DNA of 64,000 nt from Streptomyces spiroverticillatus (GCA_014650415.1 BMUX01000011.1:110052-174051); one strand, 5' to 3'. Counted from the stretch's first letter, positions 6,803 through 15,850 are shown. The notes: generated by a model from the letters alone, not told the origin. Numbers and translations are program-made.

Positions 6803-9800
6803 CTAACGCTCCTGCTGGTGAGTGGGGTCAACGGTGCGGAACGTGCCAGTGGTGCCGTTGCTTCCGGCCTGGCGGCCCTGCTGGATACCCCGACGAAGAT
6901 TGGTCAGCCGGCCGCGTACGTCATCGGGCGCACGGGAGACCTGCGGACCTGTCTGGTGGTTCTGTTCCTGCGCCGTGCCCGGGACCAGGTTGGCCTTCGG
7001 GACGCGACGGGGAAGTCCTGAGGTGGTGACGCCGCCCGCAGCGGGCTTGCGCACCCGCTCGGCCTGCCGGACGAGTTCGTCGTTCGGCGAGGGCCGCCAC
7101 GCCGCCTCGGCGGACTCGCGCTCGGGAGCGGAGACCGTCGGCTGGGCGGGCACGGAGGCGGCGGGCTGGGGGGTGCCGCCCTGGTCCTGGTGGAACCAGT
7201 TCGACTCCAGCGTGTCGAAGAGCGGCGTACGGCCGTCTCCGGGACCCGCGGCGGGCGGCAGCGAGTCCTGCTGCACCTGCGGGACGGGCTGGGTCTGCTG
7301 CGGCGACTGCGGCGACTGCGGCGCCTGGGACGGCTGCTGGTAGGCACCCGGCTGGCCCGGCAGGCTCGCCACCGGACGCGGCGGCCGGAAGGCGGAGTCG
7401 TCCCGGCCGGCCTCGCCGCCGCGCGGACGCGGGGCGCCGGTGGGCGGGGCGGGCGTCGGCCGGTCGTAGGAACCGGTGTCGTACCCGTCGCTGCGGTGCG
7501 CACCCGTGTCGTACGGGTCGGAGCGGTGCGCGCCGGTGTCGTACGGGTCGGGCCCGCGCTGCGGCTCGCGGACGTCGGGGCGCTCGTAGTTGCCCGTCGC
7601 CGCCGCGAAGTCCGACTGCGCGAACTGGCCGGTCGCCGCCGGGTCCTGGAACGAGGGCTGCGGGAACTGCCCGGTGGACGCCGGGTCCTGGGGCCCGCGC
7701 ACCTGCGGGAACTGTCCGGTGTGGCCGGGGCCCTGCGGTGCCTGTACGCCACGGCCCTGCGGCCCGCGCACGTCCGGGCGCTCGAACTGACCGGTGCCCG
7801 AAGGCTCCTGGCGCACGTCGGGACGCTCGTAGTCGCCCGCCGCCGCGAAGTCCTGCTGCGCGAACTGGCCGGTGGACGCCGGGTCCTGCGGGCCACGATT
7901 CTGCGGAGCCGCCTGCGGGAACTGCCCGGTGGACGCGGGGTCCTGGAAGCCCGGCTGCGGGAACTGCCCCGTCGAGGCCGGGTCCTGCGGCCCGCGCACC
8001 TGCGGGAACTGTCCGGTGTGGCCGGGTCCCTGCGGTGCCTGTACGCCACGGCCCTGCGGCCCGCGCACGTCCGGGCGCTCGAACTGACCGGTGGACGCGG
8101 GGTCCTGCCGTACGTCGGGACGCTCGAACTGGCCGGTGGACGCCGGGTTCTGGCGGACGTCCGGGCGCTCGAACTGGCCCGTCGCCGATCCCGGCGGCGG
8201 CCCGTTGAAGTCCGGGCGGTCGAACTCGGCGGTGGAGCCGGGACCCTGGCGGTCCTCCGTCTCCTCGTGGCCGCGCGGCTGGTCGGCCGGGTTCGGCCGG
8301 GCGCCCCAGCTGGTGGGCTGACCGCCCTGCGGCGGCACCGGGCGCTGCGGCGGCGCGGCGGGGTTGCCGCCGGGCAGCTCGGCACGCGGGCCGTTCGCGC
8401 GGGGCAGGCTGCGGTCCGGCTCGGGAGCGTGCGCCTGGCGCACGTCCTCGCGCCCGCCGCGCCCGCCGCCGAACGCACCGGCGAGACCGCCGCCGCGCTT
8501 GCCCGTGGAGGCCGGGGGAGCACCGGTCAGACCGGCGCCGGGAGTACGGCCGGGCAGCGCGGCCCGGGGACCCGAACCCGCCGGGACCTGACGGCGCGAG
8601 GGCTCGGAGCCGAGCATCCCGCCGCCCTGCGGGGCAGGCCCACCGGGACGGCTGCCGGGGCCGCCGCCCGCACCGGGACCGCCGGGCAGACCCGGACGCG
8701 GACCCTGGCCGGCGGGCATCTGCGGGGCGCCGCCGGGAGCACCGGGGCCGCCGGGCTTGCCGGGAAGCTTCTTGCCGCCCTGCGCGACGTCCACGGGCAG
8801 CATGACCAGCGCGGTCGTACCGCCGGAGTCGGACGGGCGGAGCTGGATGCGGATGCCGTGTCGCAGGGACAGACGGCCGACCACGAACAGACCCATGCGG
8901 CGGGAGACCGAGACGTCCACGGTCGGGGGAGCGGCGAGCCGCTCGTTGATCGCGGAGAGGTCCTCGGGGGAGAGACCGATGCCGGTGTCGTGGATCTCGA
9001 CCAGCACCCGGCCGTCGGGCAGCGCGTGACCGGTGACGCGGACCTTGGTCTGCGGCGAGGAGAACGACGTCGCGTTCTCCAGCAGCTCTGCGAGAAGGTG
9101 CACGAGGTCGTTGACGACCCTGCCGGCGACCTCGGTCGAGGGCACGGAGGCCAGTTCGATGCGCTCGTACTGCTCCACCTCGGAGGCGGCGGCACGGAGC
9201 ACGTCGACCAGCGGCACGGGGCGCGTCCAGCGACGGCCCGGCTCCTCACCGGCGAGGACGAGGAGGTTCTCGCCGTTCCGGCGCATACGGGTCGCGAGGT
9301 GGTCGAGCTTGAAGAGCGAGGACAGCTGGTCCGGGTCGGCCTCGCGGGCCTCCAGCTCGGAGATCAGCGACAGCTGACGCTGGATGAGGCCCTGCGAACG
9401 GCGCGAGAGGTTGGTGAACATCGCGTTGACGTTGCCTCGCAGCAACGCCTGCTCGGCGGCGAGTCGCACCGCGTCGCGGTGCACGTCGTCGAACGCGGTG
9501 GCCACACGGCCGATCTCGTCCCTGCTGTGCACGCCGACCGACTCCACGGAGGTGTCGACGTCCTGCGGGTCCGACTCGGAGAGCGCCTTGACGAGCTCCG
9601 GCAGACGGTCCTGGGCGACCCGGGTCGCGGTGTCCTGGAGGCGGCGCAGCGAGCGGATCATGGACCGCGCCATGACGAACGCGCCGACCAGCGAGACGCC
9701 GAGCACGAGGAGGATGACGGCACCGGAGATGATCGTCGAGCGCTCGGAGTCGGCCTTCAGCTCGCGGGCCTTCTGCTCCATCTGGTCGAGCAGCGTGCGC

Positions 9801-11014
9801 TCGATGCGCGTCATCGAGTCGATCTCGTTGCTCGCCTGGTCCTCCCAGTCCTTGTAGGACCGGACCTTGAGCTGCTTGATGCCGCCCTCGGTGTTGAGGA
9901 CCTTGTCCGCGTACTCGTCGGCGCGCTTGGAGTCCGGGTTGGAGTTGGTCAGGACGCCCAGCAGCTCGCCGGCCTTGGCGCCGTAGATGCTGCTGAAGGT
10001 GTCCAGCGAGGTCTTCTCGTTCGACCGTGCGGTCTGGCCGAACAGCCGGTCGCTCTCCTGGAGGTTGGCGCCCTTGGGGTCGTCCGGGTTCATCGGCAGC
10101 GAGGCGGCGATGATCGCGCGCTGCACCGAGGCGTACTCCTTGGCGTTCGAGAACGCCGCCAGCGCACGGGTGCGCTTGATCATCTCGGGGCTCGAGGTGG
10201 CCTGCGCCATGTCCTGCGAGAGGCTGAGCAGCGCGGTGATCAGACCGCTGTAGGCGCTGACCGTCTGCGAGTTGCCGGCCGCGGTGCGGTTCTGGAACGC
10301 CTTCTCGCGGATCGTCTTCAGGGTGTTCAGCCGCACGCTGATGTCGGTGAGGCTGTCCCGGATGCTGGTGAGGGACTCGTCGTTCTCCTCACCCACGTCG
10401 ACACCCTTGGTGCCGATGATGAACGCTTCCCGGAACCGGTCGCTCTTGGCCTGCTCGGCCTGGATCGTCGGGTCGTTCTTGGGGGTGTCGTTGGCCAGCG
10501 GACCCGCGGTCTTGTCGCGCTCGTTCTGGAGCGCCGCGGCGAGGTCGGTCGCCTTGCGGGTCATGTCGGTCAGCAGCTGCATGTGCTCCAACTGCTGCAT
10601 GTCGCTGAGGGACTCGTTGATACGCAGCCCACCGAGCGCGGTGGCCGCGACCACGGGGAGGGCCAGCAGCGACACCAGTCGCGTGCTGATGCTCCAGTTG
10701 CGCAGGGATATTCGGGTGCCCTCGGTGATGGGCTTCGGCGCCTTGGCCTTCTTGCCCGCGGCCGCGTCGGAGGCCGCCGGGGGTTCCTGCGAGGGACCGC
10801 CGCCGAAGGCACCGCCACCGCCGCCGAAGGCGCCGCCCGCGCCGGGACCGGCCGGACCGGGCCGGGCGGGCCCGCCACCGGGTTGCGCCGGGCCGTCACC
10901 CTGGGGAGTCCGGGCGTGCGGGGGCTGGGGCGATGAGCCCGGGGCGGCCTGGCCGCGCGGCTCCTGCTCGGCCGGGGTTTCCCCACGGCCCTGGCGGGCC
11001 TGGGGAGACCCCAT
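6803..11014 (-). CDS. cvnA1: CvnA-type membrane sensor histidine-kinase-like protein, conservon 1
   Basis: A 1403-residue protein. A Pro/Gly-rich N-terminus of ~100 residues is followed by membrane segment 1 (about 118-140), a long helical extracytoplasmic sensor region, membrane segment 2 (about 438-460) and a HAMP-like region. Next come a kinase core (LDHLATRMRRNGENLLVLAG), an N box (ELLENATSFSSPQ), a G box (DTGIGL) and a ~600-residue disordered tail. The tail has eleven TGQF units and runs of PYDTGAHRSD. The ATG at 11014 is chosen because AGAGGGA precedes it closely; a GTG 9 codons upstream is possible. First gene of conservon 1. GC-rich low complexity makes the tail hard to align, but the frame is clearly open. 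Confidence 0.92.
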   Translation of the reverse strand: MGSPQARQGRGETPAEQEPRGQAAPGSSPQPPHARTPQGDGPAQPGGGPARPGPAGPGAGGAFGGGGGAFGGGPSQEPPAASDAAAGKKAKAPKPITEGTRISLRNWSISTRLVSLLALPVVAATALGGLRINESLSDMQQLEHMQLLTDMTRKATDLAAALQNERDKTAGPLANDTPKNDPTIQAEQAKSDRFREAFIIGTKGVDVGEENDESLTSIRDSLTDISVRLNTLKTIREKAFQNRTAAGNSQTVSAYSGLITALLSLSQDMAQATSSPEMIKRTRALAAFSNAKEYASVQRAIIAASLPMNPDDPKGANLQESDRLFGQTARSNEKTSLDTFSSIYGAKAGELLGVLTNSNPDSKRADEYADKVLNTEGGIKQLKVRSYKDWEDQASNEIDSMTRIERTLLDQMEQKARELKADSERSTIISGAVILLVLGVSLVGAFVMARSMIRSLRRLQDTATRVAQDRLPELVKALSESDPQDVDTSVESVGVHSRDEIGRVATAFDDVHRDAVRLAAEQALLRGNVNAMFTNLSRRSQGLIQRQLSLISELEAREADPDQLSSLFKLDHLATRMRRNGENLLVLAGEEPGRRWTRPVPLVDVLRAAASEVEQYERIELASVPSTEVAGRVVNDLVHLLAELLENATSFSSPQTKVRVTGHALPDGRVLVEIHDTGIGLSPEDLSAINERLAAPPTVDVSVSRRMGLFVVGRLSLRHGIRIQLRPSDSGGTTALVMLPVDVAQGGKKLPGKPGGPGAPGGAPQMPAGQGPRPGLPGGPGAGGGPGSRPGGPAPQGGGMLGSEPSRRQVPAGSGPRAALPGRTPGAGLTGAPPASTGKRGGGLAGAFGGGRGGREDVRQAHAPEPDRSLPRANGPRAELPGGNPAAPPQRPVPPQGGQPTSWGARPNPADQPRGHEETEDRQGPGSTAEFDRPDFNGPPPGSATGQFERPDVRQNPASTGQFERPDVRQDPASTGQFERPDVRGPQGRGVQAPQGPGHTGQFPQVRGPQDPASTGQFPQPGFQDPASTGQFPQAAPQNRGPQDPASTGQFAQQDFAAAGDYERPDVRQEPSGTGQFERPDVRGPQGRGVQAPQGPGHTGQFPQVRGPQDPASTGQFPQPSFQDPAATGQFAQSDFAAATGNYERPDVREPQRGPDPYDTGAHRSDPYDTGAHRSDGYDTGSYDRPTPAPPTGAPRPRGGEAGRDDSAFRPPRPVASLPGQPGAYQQPSQAPQSPQSPQQTQPVPQVQQDSLPPAAGPGDGRTPLFDTLESNWFHQDQGGTPQPAASVPAQPTVSAPERESAEAAWRPSPNDELVRQAERVRKPAAGGVTTSGLPRRVPKANLVPGTAQEQNHQTGPQVSRAPDDVRGRLTNLRRGIQQGRQAGSNGTTGTFRTVDPTHQQER
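7470..8205 (-). repeat. TGQF repeat tract inside cvnA1
   Basis: Within the CvnA1 tail, units of the type PASTGQFERPDVRQ and DPASTGQFPQ recur; I count eleven TGQF cores plus two degenerate copies (AGDYERP, TGNYERP) and two PYDTGAHRSD units. A larger block, from DVRGPQGRGVQAPQG to the following TGQFPQ units, occurs twice, showing an internal duplication of ~60-70 residues. Confidence 0.85.
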
Positions 11015-11041
11015 GCCATCCCTCTTGAAACGTCCCTGCAC

Positions 11042-11546
11042 TAGCGTCGCAACCTCTGGACCAGGCGTTCTGTCGCCGAGCGGCAGAACGGTGTCGAGTC
11101 GTGGGGTACCGGATCATCCCCATTGGGTGGTCGTGAGTGACCGCGGTCCGGGGAATTCCAGCACAGTGCCGGATCTCCAACAAGGCCCGTGTGACCCGGT
11201 GCACCTGGGGTGACGCTTTGTGCCCGGCACGTCACCAGTCGTAGAATCCTTTCCCGTACGAAATAGACATTTGCGTACGAGTCGCTTACGGGTGGGGGGT
11301 GCCCCAGTCGAGACGATCAGGAGCGGAATCGGTCCTTCAGGGATGCAATGTCCGTTTCTGCACCCAAGATCAACAGTCCGAATTGAGGCAATTGCCCCAC
11401 ACCTCGTGAGCAAACTCACACGAAGATCCCTGCAGATTCCCGGTTTTGGCCGGGAAGCGGATGTTTAGCCTGACGCTTTACAGGGATTGCGAATCCGACC
11501 ACCGGCGCCCGTCCGGCGCCCTCATCGACAAGGCGCGACCACTCAC
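11042..11546. other. Divergent intergenic region between cvnA1 and the small ORF
   Basis: About 500 nt without a supportable gene. It must carry the promoter of conservon 1 (minus) and of the plus-strand small ORF. Two CGTACG palindromes flank an AT-rich stretch at 11255-11279, the least GC-rich sequence nearby. I could not assign -35/-10 boxes with confidence. Confidence 0.5.
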
Positions 11547-11786
11547 ATGCAGCCCACGCTCAAGACCACGAAGACGGCGAAGAAGACGGCCCCCGCGATC
11601 CGCAACCTGGCCAACCCGCAGCGCACCACCCTCGCGCACCTGGACAAGAAGACCGGCACCCCCAAGCCGGCCGCCCTCCCGGAGTACGCGCAGGAGCTGC
11701 CCTCCGCCACGGCGAACACCCGCCGCACCATCCTGATGGTCGCCCCGGAGATCCAGCAGCTCCCCGAGGCCGTCCCCGCCGCCTGA
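11547..11786 (+). CDS. Small basic hypothetical protein
   Basis: A 79-residue protein that I do not recognise. The first ~35 residues are rich in Lys and Thr (TLKTTKTAKKTAP), the middle is Pro/Ala-rich, and it ends ILMVAPEIQQLPEAVPAA. No signal peptide or membrane segment is visible. Almost every codon ends in G or C, like neighbouring genes, so it is probably translated. The ATG at 11547 lacks a strong ribosome site; an in-frame TTG at 11487 is an alternative. It lies between the conservons and the gltX operon, and function is unknown. Confidence 0.6.
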   Translation: MQPTLKTTKTAKKTAPAIRNLANPQRTTLAHLDKKTGTPKPAALPEYAQELPSATANTRRTILMVAPEIQQLPEAVPAA

Positions 11787-11885
11787 GCCCTCCTTGATCA
11801 GGGAGTCCGGCGAATCAACCCGCGTTAGCCTGGAGCGTCAGACTTCGGCCAGCTCAGGCAAACAGGTAAGGGGCGCAGGCATCCC

Positions 11886-12671
11886 GTGCGCATCGCCAGA
11901 TTCTCCATCGACGGCAATGTCGCCTTCGGCGCGGTCGAGGGCGAGGGAACACCCGAGTCGGGTGACCTCGTCCTCGACATCATCAAGGGCATTCCGTACG
12001 CCGACCACGAACTCTCCGGCGTCAAGGTCCCGCTGAACAAGGTGCGGCTCCTTCCCCCGGTGCTCCCCAGCAAGGTCGTGGCCATCGGCCGCAACTACGC
12101 CGAGCACGCCGCGGAGCTCGGCAACGAGGTCCCCGACGTCCCCGTCGCCTTCTTCAAGCCGTCCACCTCGGTCATCGGCCCCGGCGACTCGATCGCGTAC
12201 CCCTCCTTCTCCTCCGAACTGCACCACGAGGCGGAGCTCGCCGTGGTCATCGGACGCATGTGCCGCGAGGTCCCCAAGGAGCGCGTCAAGGACGTGATCT
12301 TCGGCTACACCGCGGCCAACGACGTCACCGCGCGCGACGTCCAGCAGCGCGAGAAGCAGTGGGCCCGCGCCAAGGGCTTCGACACCTCCTGCCCGCTCGG
12401 CCCCTGGGTCGAGACCGAGGTCGACCCCTCCGACCTCACCATCCAGTGCACGGTCAACGGAGAGCAGCGCCAGCTCGGCCGCACCAGCGACATGATCCGC
12501 TCGGTCGCCGACCTGGTCGCGCACGTCTCCGAAGCGATGACCCTCCTCCCCGGAGACGTCATCCTCACCGGCACCCCCGCGGGTGTCGGACCCCTGAACG
12601 TCGGCGACGAGGTCGCCGTCACCATCGAAGGCATCGGCACTCTCACCAACAAGGTGATCAAGCGTGGCTAA
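11886..12671 (+). CDS. Fumarylacetoacetate hydrolase (FAH) family protein
   Basis: A 261-residue single-domain FAH-fold protein (fumarylpyruvate hydrolase / acylpyruvase / decarboxylase group). Metal-ligand acidic residues fit HHEAELAVVIGR and TAANDVTARDVQ; also visible are FFKPSTSVIGPG and the C-terminal LTGTPAGVGPL. Family members cleave C-C bonds in beta-diketo acids with Mg2+; the substrate cannot be told from sequence. GTG start at 11886. Its last 8 nt overlap the gltX start, so the two genes are co-transcribed and coupled. Confidence 0.85.
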   Translation: MRIARFSIDGNVAFGAVEGEGTPESGDLVLDIIKGIPYADHELSGVKVPLNKVRLLPPVLPSKVVAIGRNYAEHAAELGNEVPDVPVAFFKPSTSVIGPGDSIAYPSFSSELHHEAELAVVIGRMCREVPKERVKDVIFGYTAANDVTARDVQQREKQWARAKGFDTSCPLGPWVETEVDPSDLTIQCTVNGEQRQLGRTSDMIRSVADLVAHVSEAMTLLPGDVILTGTPAGVGPLNVGDEVAVTIEGIGTLTNKVIKRG

Positions 12672-14148
12672 CACCCCCTCGTCCCCCGTCCGCGTCCGGT
12701 TCTGCCCCTCCCCGACGGGCAACCCGCACGTGGGCCTCGTCCGTACCGCCCTCTTCAACTGGGCGTACGCCCGCCACACCGGCGGCACCATGGTCTTCCG
12801 CATCGAGGACACCGACGCCGCACGCGACTCCGAGGAGAGCTACCACCAGCTCCTCGACTCCCTGCGCTGGCTCGGCCTCGACTGGGACGAGGGCCCGGAG
12901 GTCGGCGGCCCGCACGCGCCGTACCGCCAGTCCGAGCGCATGGACCTCTACAAGGACGTCGCCGAGAAGCTCCTCGCGGCCGGCCACGCCTACCACTGCT
13001 ACTGCACCACCGAGGAGCTCGACGCCCGCCGCGACGCCGCCCGCGCCGCCGGCAAGCCGTCCGGTTACGACGGCCACTGCCGCGAGCTGACCGACGAGCA
13101 GGTCGCCGCGTACGTCGCCGAGGGCCGCCCCGCGATCGTCCGCTTCCGGATGCCCGACGAGGCGATCACCTTCACGGACCTGGTCCGCGGCGAGATCACC
13201 GTCCAGCCCGAGAACGTCCCGGACTACGGCATCGTGCGCGCCAACGGCGCCCCGCTGTACACCCTGGTCAACCCGGTCGACGACGCCCTGATGGAGATCA
13301 CCCACGTCCTGCGCGGCGAGGACCTGCTCTCCTCCACCCCCCGCCAGATCGCCCTCTACCGCGCGCTGATCGACCTGGGCGTCGCCCACTCGATCCCCGC
13401 CTTCGGCCACCTGCCGTACGTCATGGGCGAGGGCAACAAGAAGCTCTCCAAGCGCGACCCGCAGGCGAGCCTCAACATCTACCGCGAGCGCGGCTTCCTC
13501 CCCGAGGGCCTGCTCAACTACCTCTCCCTGCTCGGCTGGTCCTTCTCCGCCGACCAGGACATCTTCACGATCCCCGAGCTGATCGAGAAGTTCGACGTCG
13601 CCGACGTCAACGCCAACCCGGCCCGCTTCGACCTGAAGAAGGCCGAGTCCATCAACGCGGACCACATCCGCCTGCTGGACCCCAAGGCCTTCGCCGAGGC
13701 CTGCGAGCCGTGGCTCACGGCCCCGCACGCCAACTGGGCCCCCGAGGACTTCGACCGCGCCGCCTGGGAGGCCATCGCGCCGCACGCCCAGACCCGCGTG
13801 ACCGTCCTCTCCGACATCACCGCCAACGTCGACTTCCTGTTCCTCAAGGAGCCGGTGGAGGACGAGGCGTCCTGGACCAAGGCCATGAAGGGCGACCCCG
13901 CCGCCCTGCTGACCACGGCCCGCGCCAACCTGGAAGCCGCGAACTGGTCGGACCCCGAGTCCCTCAAGAACGCGGTCCTCACCGCCGGCGAGGCCCACGG
14001 CCTCAAGCTCGGCAAGGCCCAGGCCCCGGTCCGCGTCGCCGTCACCGGCCGCACGGTCGGCCTGCCCCTCTTCGAGTCCCTCGAAATCCTGGGCAAGGAC
14101 AAGACCCTGACCCGCATCGACGCCGCGCTGGCGAAGCTCGCCGCCTGA
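12664..14148 (+). CDS. gltX: Glutamyl-tRNA synthetase
   Basis: A 494-residue class I GluRS. The HIGH-type signature is in FCPSPTGNPHVGLVRTALF and the KMSKS-type loop is KLSKRD. It attaches Glu to tRNA(Glu). In Streptomyces, which lacks GlnRS, it also mischarges tRNA(Gln) for later amidation by GatCAB (family knowledge). GTG start inside the end of the FAH gene. A strong hairpin follows the stop codon. Genes for its likely tRNA substrates start ~930 nt downstream. Confidence 0.97.
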   Translation: MANTPSSPVRVRFCPSPTGNPHVGLVRTALFNWAYARHTGGTMVFRIEDTDAARDSEESYHQLLDSLRWLGLDWDEGPEVGGPHAPYRQSERMDLYKDVAEKLLAAGHAYHCYCTTEELDARRDAARAAGKPSGYDGHCRELTDEQVAAYVAEGRPAIVRFRMPDEAITFTDLVRGEITVQPENVPDYGIVRANGAPLYTLVNPVDDALMEITHVLRGEDLLSSTPRQIALYRALIDLGVAHSIPAFGHLPYVMGEGNKKLSKRDPQASLNIYRERGFLPEGLLNYLSLLGWSFSADQDIFTIPELIEKFDVADVNANPARFDLKKAESINADHIRLLDPKAFAEACEPWLTAPHANWAPEDFDRAAWEAIAPHAQTRVTVLSDITANVDFLFLKEPVEDEASWTKAMKGDPAALLTTARANLEAANWSDPESLKNAVLTAGEAHGLKLGKAQAPVRVAVTGRTVGLPLFESLEILGKDKTLTRIDAALAKLAA

Positions 14149-14165
14149 GCGCCCGACGCACGCCC

Positions 14166-14209
14166 GAGAAGGGGCGGCAGCCGGTACCCACCGGCTGCCG
14201 CCCCTTCTC
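14166..14209 (+). terminator. Terminator after gltX
   Basis: A perfect 20-bp stem with a 4-nt loop (ACCC), arms GAGAAGGGGCGGCAGCCGGT and its complement, starting 17 nt after the gltX stop. No long T run follows, typical of high-GC actinomycete terminators. Confidence 0.85.
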
Positions 14210-14271
14210 CGCGTCGTCAGAGGTACGAGTGCGACTTACGTCACCGCCCCCGGGCACCTAGCCTGGCCCGC

Positions 14272-14991
14272 ATGGCGATCCGTGCCGTCCTCTGGGACAT
14301 CGACGACACCCTCTTCGACTACACCTCCGCCGACCTCGCCGGGATGCGCTCCCAGTTCGCCGCCGAGGGGCTGCCCGCCGGGTACGAGAGCGCCGAGCAG
14401 GCCCTGGCCCGGTGGCGGGAGCTGATGAAGCTGCACTGGGCGCGCTTCGCGGCGGGGGAGTGCACCTTCGACGAACAGCGCCGGGCCCGCGTGGAGGGCT
14501 TCCTGGGCGGCCCGCTGAGCGACCGGGAGGCCGACGACTGGTTCGCCCGCCACCTCGTCCACTTCGAGGCCGCCTGGGCCCTCTTCCCGGACGCCGTGCC
14601 GGTCCTGGACGCCCTTGGCGACGGCTACCGGCACGCGGTGCTGTCGAACTCCAGCCTGGCCGTCCAGGAGCGGAAGCTGAAGGTCCTGGGCGTCTGGGAC
14701 CGCTTCGAGGCCGTCCTGTGCGCCGCCGAGCTGGGACTCTCCAAGCCGGCGCCCGGGGCCTTCCACGCCGCCTGCGACGCGCTGGGGCTGCCGCCCGAGC
14801 AGGTCGCGTACATCGGGGACGAGCCGGACATCGACGCCCTGGGAGCCGTTGCCGCGGGCCTGAACGGCATCTGGCTGGACCGCACCGGCAGGGGCGGACG
14901 GCCCGAGCTGGTGAGCGTCTCGGGGCTGGATCAGGTCCCTGACCTGCTGGCGGGCAATACCCGTTTTGGAGCCCCGGGAACCTTCGGGTAA
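14272..14991 (+). CDS. HAD-superfamily hydrolase
   Basis: A 239-residue HAD hydrolase. Motif I is LWDIDDTLFDY (nucleophile Asp in DIDDT), motif II LSNSS, the motif III lysine is in LSKPAPGAF, and motif IV is IGDEPDIDALGA. A helical cap lies between motifs I and II (subfamily IA-like). Such enzymes dephosphorylate small phosphoesters; the substrate is unknown. It stands alone between the gltX terminator and the tRNA cluster, and its 3' end contains the likely tRNA promoter. Confidence 0.88.
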   Translation: MAIRAVLWDIDDTLFDYTSADLAGMRSQFAAEGLPAGYESAEQALARWRELMKLHWARFAAGECTFDEQRRARVEGFLGGPLSDREADDWFARHLVHFEAAWALFPDAVPVLDALGDGYRHAVLSNSSLAVQERKLKVLGVWDRFEAVLCAAELGLSKPAPGAFHAACDALGLPPEQVAYIGDEPDIDALGAVAAGLNGIWLDRTGRGGRPELVSVSGLDQVPDLLAGNTRFGAPGTFG

Positions 14992-14994
14992 TGT
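14966..14994 (+). promoter_or_regulatory. Putative promoter of the tRNA cluster
   Basis: TTGGAG (14966-14971), a 17-nt spacer and TAATGT (14989-14994) fit a vegetative sigma-type promoter. It overlaps the 3' end of the HAD gene and lies ~90 nt before the first tRNA. A short GC hairpin followed by TTGAGTTTT (15056-15079) lies between and may end read-through from the HAD gene. Confidence 0.5.
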
Positions 14995-15081
14995 TCTTTC
15001 TGCGCCGCCCGAGAGGGCCGAAAGGTCCGGCCGGGAAGCGCAAGCCGAACGAAGACCCCCGGTCAGGGGGTTGAGTTTTGG

Positions 15082-15153
15082 TGGGCTATGGTGTAATTGG
15101 CAACACTACGGTTTCTGGTACCGTCATTCTAGGTTCGAGTCCTGGTAGCCCAG
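15082..15153 (+). tRNA. tRNA-Gln (anticodon CTG)
   Basis: A 72-nt cloverleaf: acceptor TGGGCTA/TAGCCCA, anticodon stem ACGGT/ACCGT enclosing TTCTGGT, T-arm GGTTCGAGTCC. No encoded CCA. First gene of the cluster, identical to the copy at 15459. Confidence 0.96.
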
Positions 15154-15201
15154 CTTGCAAGAGCTGTTGAAGTTCATAGATCAAGATGCAGCTCTGCTAG
15201 G

Positions 15202-15274
15202 GCCCCCGTTGTGTAGCGGCCTAGCACGCCGCCCTCTCAAGGCGGTAGCGCCGGTTCGAATCCGGTCGGGGGTA
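15202..15274 (+). tRNA. tRNA-Glu (anticodon CTC), copy 1
   Basis: 73 nt: acceptor GCCCCCG/CGGGGGT with a G-U first pair, anticodon stem CCGCC/GGCGG enclosing CTCTCAA, T-arm CCGGTTCGAATCCGG. No encoded CCA. Confidence 0.96.
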
Positions 15275-15337
15275 CAGATCCTTTCTTTCCGACACCTTCA
15301 GGTCGCTCCTGGATGTGTCGACGCGAGGATCGCTAGG

Positions 15338-15410
15338 GCCCCCGTTGTGTAGCGGCCTAGCACGCCGCCCTCTCAAGGCGGTAGCGCCGGTTCGAATCCG
15401 GTCGGGGGTA
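15338..15410 (+). tRNA. tRNA-Glu (anticodon CTC), copy 2
   Basis: Identical in sequence to the copy at 15202. The six bases before each of these two copies (GCTAGG) also match, pointing to local tandem duplication. Confidence 0.96.
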
Positions 15411-15458
15411 CTGGTTAAAACCAGTGCGAATCAAATTTCAAAATGGTCTCAACCACCA

Positions 15459-15530
15459 TGGGCTATGGTGTAATTGGCAACACTACGGTTTCTGGTACCG
15501 TCATTCTAGGTTCGAGTCCTGGTAGCCCAG
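15459..15530 (+). tRNA. tRNA-Gln (anticodon CTG), copy 2
   Basis: Identical over all 72 nt to the tRNA-Gln at 15082, including the CTG anticodon loop. Confidence 0.96.
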
Positions 15531-15557
15531 CGCAGATCACAACTGCACATAGAGCAA

Positions 15558-15630
15558 GCCCCCGTTGTGTAGCGGCCTAGCACGCCGCCCTCTCAAGGCG
15601 GTAGCGCCGGTTCGAATCCGGTCGGGGGTA
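15558..15630 (+). tRNA. tRNA-Glu (anticodon CTC), copy 3
   Basis: Identical to the other two tRNA-Glu genes. Last gene of the cluster; a terminator follows 9 nt later. Confidence 0.96.
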
Positions 15631-15639
15631 CGCACAGGT

Positions 15640-15668
15640 AAGGCCCCGCATCACTGATGCGGGGCCTT
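15640..15668 (+). terminator. Terminator of the tRNA cluster
   Basis: AAGGCCCCGCAT and ATGCGGGGCCTT form a 12-bp stem directly after the last tRNA. The sequence TTCTCG follows. Confidence 0.85.
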
Positions 15669-15850
15669 CTCGCATGTCCGGGCACCGGTGAGGATGCTCC
15701 TGTCGGGACGCTGGAATTCCGCGGCTTCTTCCGGGTCCGGGAATTCGGATTGCGGTACGGGGAAAGGGCGGGCGGAATTCCGCGGTGAATTCCGCCGGCC
15801 TCGCCGGTCAGGAACCGGCGCCGGGCGGGAGCGCCCCGACCCCTGCGCGG

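Noticed and set aside
7190..10936. Long plus-strand open frame opposite cvnA1
   Set aside because: Low-complexity Arg/Leu/Gly translation, antisense to a clear sensor-kinase-like gene; composition artefact.
15714..15792. Four GAATTC sites within 80 nt
   Set aside because: Striking in high-GC DNA, but they lie in an untranscribed gap between two terminators, without regular spacing or longer shared repeat.
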